Assembly: GCA_003221045.1 (NCBI GenBank)
Contig: QHUC01000048.1
Location: forward strand, 1 to 36,094
Length of the DNA stretch: 36,094 nucleotides
Source: Gemmatimonadota bacterium
Lineage (GTDB): Bacteria; Gemmatimonadota; Gemmatimonadetes; Gemmatimonadales; GWC2-71-9
Direction of reading: 5' to 3'
This document shows, piece by piece, positions 32,157-36,094 of this stretch (position 1 is the first letter of the stretch; every line of letters begins with the position of its first letter). The notes beneath the pieces are model-generated. The model ran no database searches, was not told the origin of the DNA, and saw nothing but the letters and a program-made list of their open reading frames with translations. The translations under genes were made by a program, and so were the position numbers.

Positions 32157-32906
32157 ATGACGGTCTTTCAGGATGTAGCCGGCCTCTCCGGGGGCGTTTC
32201 GCTCCCGGGGGCGTTTGCGGGCGGCCTCCTCAGCTTCCTTTCCCCGTGCGTGCTCCCGCTGATCCCGAGTTACGTCGGATTCCTGACGGGGCTGTCCGTC
32301 GAAGAGCTGCAGGTGCGGCGTGGGACCGCCCTGGCCCACGCGCTCTGGTTCATCGTCGGGTTCTCCCTGATCTTCGTCGCCCTCGGTGCCACCGCGTCCG
32401 CGATCGGCGTGGCGCTCCTGCATTCGCAGGTGTGGATCGGAAGAATCGGGGGCGTGATCGTCGTTCTCTTCGGGTTGTACTTGCTCGGCATCGTACGGCC
32501 GGCGTTCCTCATGCGGGAGCGAAAGCTCGAGCTCGCGCACAAGCCGTCTGGCTACCTGGGCTCGGCCGTGGTGGGCGTCACGTTCGGCGCTGCCTGGACT
32601 CCGTGCATCGGCCCGATCCTGGGCGCGATCCTCACGCTCGCCGCCGCCCAGACGACGGTACGCCAGGGGATGGCGCTCCTCGCCGTCTACGCCCTCGGGC
32701 TCGCCATCCCCTTCGTCGTCACGGCGCTCGCGCTCGATCGCTTCCTCGTCTGGTTCCAGCGGTTCCGGCCCTACATCGTCTGGGTCGATCACATCGCCGG
32801 TGTCCTGATGATCCTCCTCGGCCTGCTGCTCGTCACGGACCGCTTTACGCTGCTGGCGAGCTGGCTGCAGGGGCTCACGCCGGAGTTCTTGAAGAGTCGG
32901 CTCTAG
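32157..32906 (+). CDS. ccdA: CcdA-type thiol:disulfide transporter
   Basis: A 249-residue inner-membrane protein with six hydrophobic helices. The redox cysteines C31 (LSPCVLPLIPSY) and C150 (AAWTPCIGPILG) and their proline-rich contexts are diagnostic of CcdA/DsbD-TM. It moves electrons from thioredoxin across the membrane, usually for cytochrome c maturation or extracytoplasmic thiol repair. No cytochrome c genes are in the window. The ATG is close to TATCAG but no clear ribosome binding site is seen. Confidence 0.92.
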   Translation: MTVFQDVAGLSGGVSLPGAFAGGLLSFLSPCVLPLIPSYVGFLTGLSVEELQVRRGTALAHALWFIVGFSLIFVALGATASAIGVALLHSQVWIGRIGGVIVVLFGLYLLGIVRPAFLMRERKLELAHKPSGYLGSAVVGVTFGAAWTPCIGPILGAILTLAAAQTTVRQGMALLAVYALGLAIPFVVTALALDRFLVWFQRFRPYIVWVDHIAGVLMILLGLLLVTDRFTLLASWLQGLTPEFLKSRL

Positions 32907-33050
32907 CCCGCGGGTTTGTCCAACCAGAGATGGGAGTGCGGCTTACCATCGCCACCGGGCGGGCCGGGTTTCATGTGGGAACTCTGAGGGCCGTTCTCGT
33001 ATATTATGTGCCTGCGATACCGAGAGAGAGGTGATATATCGACGGCCGCC

Positions 33051-33674
33051 ATGAAGGACGTTCCCGCACCGGCTAACCAGCCGGCAAAAGCGGCGCCTGA
33101 GAAGAAAGCGCCGCGACCCAAGCCCGCGCCCGCCAAGCCCGCGGCTCCCGCTCCGCTGATGCTCTCGGCCGGAACGCGGGTCCCGCTCACAGCGAACGAT
33201 ACCATCAGCACCCGGTCGGCACACGCGGGTGATCCCTTTACCGCTACGGTCAGTCAGGATGTGAAGGACGCCACCGGTCGCGTGGTCATCCCGGCCGGCG
33301 CGAGTGTGTCGGGGACCATCACGGCAGCGGATCCCGCGCCGAACCCGAACTCCACCGGTAAGATCGAGCTGGCCGTGAAGACCGTGAGCGTGCGAGGGAA
33401 AGGTTACCCGATCGAGGCTTCCGTGGTGTCCATGGACACCATAATGAAGGGCCGTGGGGTCACGAAGGCCGACGCCGCCAAGGTCGCCGGCGGGGCCGTG
33501 GCCGGCGCGATCCTCGGGAAGATCGTCGGCAAGAACACGAAGGGCGCCGTGATCGGTGGCGCGGCAGGCGCCGCGGCCGGCGCAGCTGCAGCCCGCGCGT
33601 CGCGTGACATCGACGTCGTGATTCCGAAGGGTGCAGCCATCACGGTCAAGCTGGAGAAGTCGCTGACAGTCTGA
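33051..33674 (+). CDS. Glycine-zipper domain protein, export signal not seen
   Basis: A 207-residue protein from ATG 33051 (an ATG at 33006 would add 15). It begins with an Ala/Pro/Lys linker (about 5-35), then a beta domain (about 36-125, LSAGTRVPLTANDTISTRS, VSVRGKGYPIEASVV), then a glycine zipper (about 142-178, AGGAVAGAILGKIVGKNTKGAVIGG) and a last strand (VVIPKGAAITVKLEKSLTV). Glycine-zipper proteins are usually lipoproteins or outer-membrane linked, yet no signal peptide or lipobox is present with either start. A purine-rich GAGAGAGAGG (33021-33030) is 20 bases from the ATG, too far. The 5' end may be missing. Confidence 0.65.
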   Translation: MKDVPAPANQPAKAAPEKKAPRPKPAPAKPAAPAPLMLSAGTRVPLTANDTISTRSAHAGDPFTATVSQDVKDATGRVVIPAGASVSGTITAADPAPNPNSTGKIELAVKTVSVRGKGYPIEASVVSMDTIMKGRGVTKADAAKVAGGAVAGAILGKIVGKNTKGAVIGGAAGAAAGAAAARASRDIDVVIPKGAAITVKLEKSLTV

Positions 33675-33689
33675 CCGGGGGAACCCGCC

Positions 33690-35486
<1,797 letters not shown>

Positions 35487-35498
35487 GCCGAATTGTGC

Positions 35499-35524
35499 AC
35501 GTTGACCCGAGTTCGGGTCAACGT
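35499..35524. promoter_or_regulatory. 26-bp palindrome between ggt and murQ, operator-like
   Basis: The 12-base arms ACGTTGACCCGA (35499-35510) and TCGGGTCAACGT (35513-35524) are perfectly complementary around a central GT. TTGACC inside the left arm and TAACTT (35526-35531) are spaced by 18 bases, so the palindrome covers a possible murQ -35 box. It lies 12 bases from the ggt start on the other strand. It fits a dimeric repressor or MerR-like activator site; the regulator is unknown. Confidence 0.6.
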
Positions 35525-35552
35525 CTAACTTGGGGGCCATCCGACAGCCTTC

Positions 35553-36094
35553 ATGACCGGCCCCTCTCCCGACTACCGCGACCCGCGGCTCACCGAGCAG
35601 CGCAATCCCCGCACCCAACGCATCGACGTTGCGTCGACGCTCGGAATCGTGGACCTGATCAACGTGGAAGATGCGACCGTGGCGCCGGCGGTGCACGCCG
35701 TGCGAGCCGAGCTGGCGCGCGCGATCGACCTCGTGGTGACCGCGTTCCAGCGGGGCGGGCGACTGATCTACGTGGGCGCCGGGACGTCCGGCCGGCTCGG
35801 CGTGCTCGACGCGAGCGAGTGCCCGCCGACGTTCGGTACGCCACCGGAGATGGTCGTCGGGGTGATCGCCGGTGGCTATCCGGCGCTCGTGAAGAGTAGC
35901 GAAGGGGCCGAGGACGACGTGAACGCCGGGATGGCGGCGATGGACCAGACGCGCGTCGCACCCGCCGACTTCGTGCTCGGCATCGCGGCGAGCGGCACGA
36001 CGCCGTTTGTGCGTGCCGCCCTGTCTCGCGCGCAGACGATCGGCGCAGCGACGGGGCTCGTCTCTTGCTACGATCCGCCGCGCGTGCTCGTCGA
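35553..36094 (+). CDS. murQ: N-acetylmuramic acid 6-phosphate etherase, 5' part
   Basis: The first 180 residues of MurQ; the window ends within the gene. LTEQRNPRTQRID, LINVEDATVAPAVHAVRAELARAID, GGRLIYVGAGTSGRLGVLDASECPPTFG and VIAGG with EGAEDDVNAG are characteristic. The SIS domain SGxTP block reads AASGTTPFV (usual SGRTPYV). The enzyme splits the lactyl ether of MurNAc-6-P during cell-wall recycling. The start ATG 35553 follows the palindrome by 28 bases; no Shine-Dalgarno is evident. Identification is secure. Confidence 0.94.
   Translation, partial: MTGPSPDYRDPRLTEQRNPRTQRIDVASTLGIVDLINVEDATVAPAVHAVRAELARAIDLVVTAFQRGGRLIYVGAGTSGRLGVLDASECPPTFGTPPEMVVGVIAGGYPALVKSSEGAEDDVNAGMAAMDQTRVAPADFVLGIAASGTTPFVRAALSRAQTIGAATGLVSCYDPPRVLV

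Noticed and set aside
35553-36094. murQ read as a complete gene
   Set aside because: The frame is open to the window end and only the first ~180 of about 300 residues are present.

Overview
The window is GC-rich chromosomal DNA from a bacterium that most resembles Gemmatimonadota. That assignment is an inference from gene content and the style of the protein sequences (zinc-type S14, low-complexity tails on ribosomal proteins, YpdA-type reductase, pyruvoyl arginine decarboxylase, archaeal-type ornithine cyclodeaminase); no search was run. Genes are packed tightly, often with ATGA or GTGA stop/start overlaps.

Layout. 1-10586 (+): the S10/spc ribosomal operon from the end of L23 through L2, S19, L22, S3, L16, L29, S17, L14, L24, L5, S14, S8, L6, L18, S5, L30, L15 and SecY, then adenylate kinase and methionine aminopeptidase. 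The usual continuation (infA, rpmJ, rpsM/K/D, rpoA, rplQ) is absent; a hairpin repeat and a convergent gene follow. 10632-12755 (-): an inositol-monophosphatase-like domain joined to formiminotransferase-cyclodeaminase. 12795-18438 (+): TrpRS, MgtC, a 2-hydroxyacid dehydrogenase, a PilT-like ATPase, a DHDPS/NAL-family aldolase and an M28-like peptidase with inserted hydrophobic helices. 18497-20669 (+): PurA and YpdA. 20670-20987: a non-coding gap holding a c-di-GMP-I (GEMM) riboswitch on the minus strand. 20988-23438 (+): glycerate kinase and glycyl-tRNA synthetase. 23451-27289 (+): a run of small poorly known genes (zincin-like protein, degenerate receiver, unknown, ubiquitin-like protein, two-helix membrane protein) ending in an HDAC-family deacetylase and a dipeptide epimerase. 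27286-32113 (+): PriA, TIGR00300-type ornithine cyclodeaminase, an unknown, a Fur-family regulator and pyruvoyl arginine decarboxylase. 32157-33674 (+): CcdA and a glycine-zipper protein. 33690-35486 (-): gamma-glutamyltransferase lipoprotein. 35553-end (+): MurQ, cut by the window end.

How parts work together. The first third makes ribosomes and the Sec channel. The OCD/Fur/PdaD group points to arginine-ornithine-agmatine metabolism. The dipeptide epimerase, GGT and MurQ are compatible with peptidoglycan and peptide recycling, although they are not one operon.

Two things deserve most attention. First, the c-di-GMP-I riboswitch is followed on its own strand by a terminator-like hairpin but by no recognisable gene. 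Second, several single-copy genes (S19/L22, SecY, PurA, IMPase/FTCD, possibly the glycine-zipper protein) look as if a short piece of roughly 100-150 nt has been removed at one point. That pattern is more like an assembly defect than biology and affects how these genes should be read.
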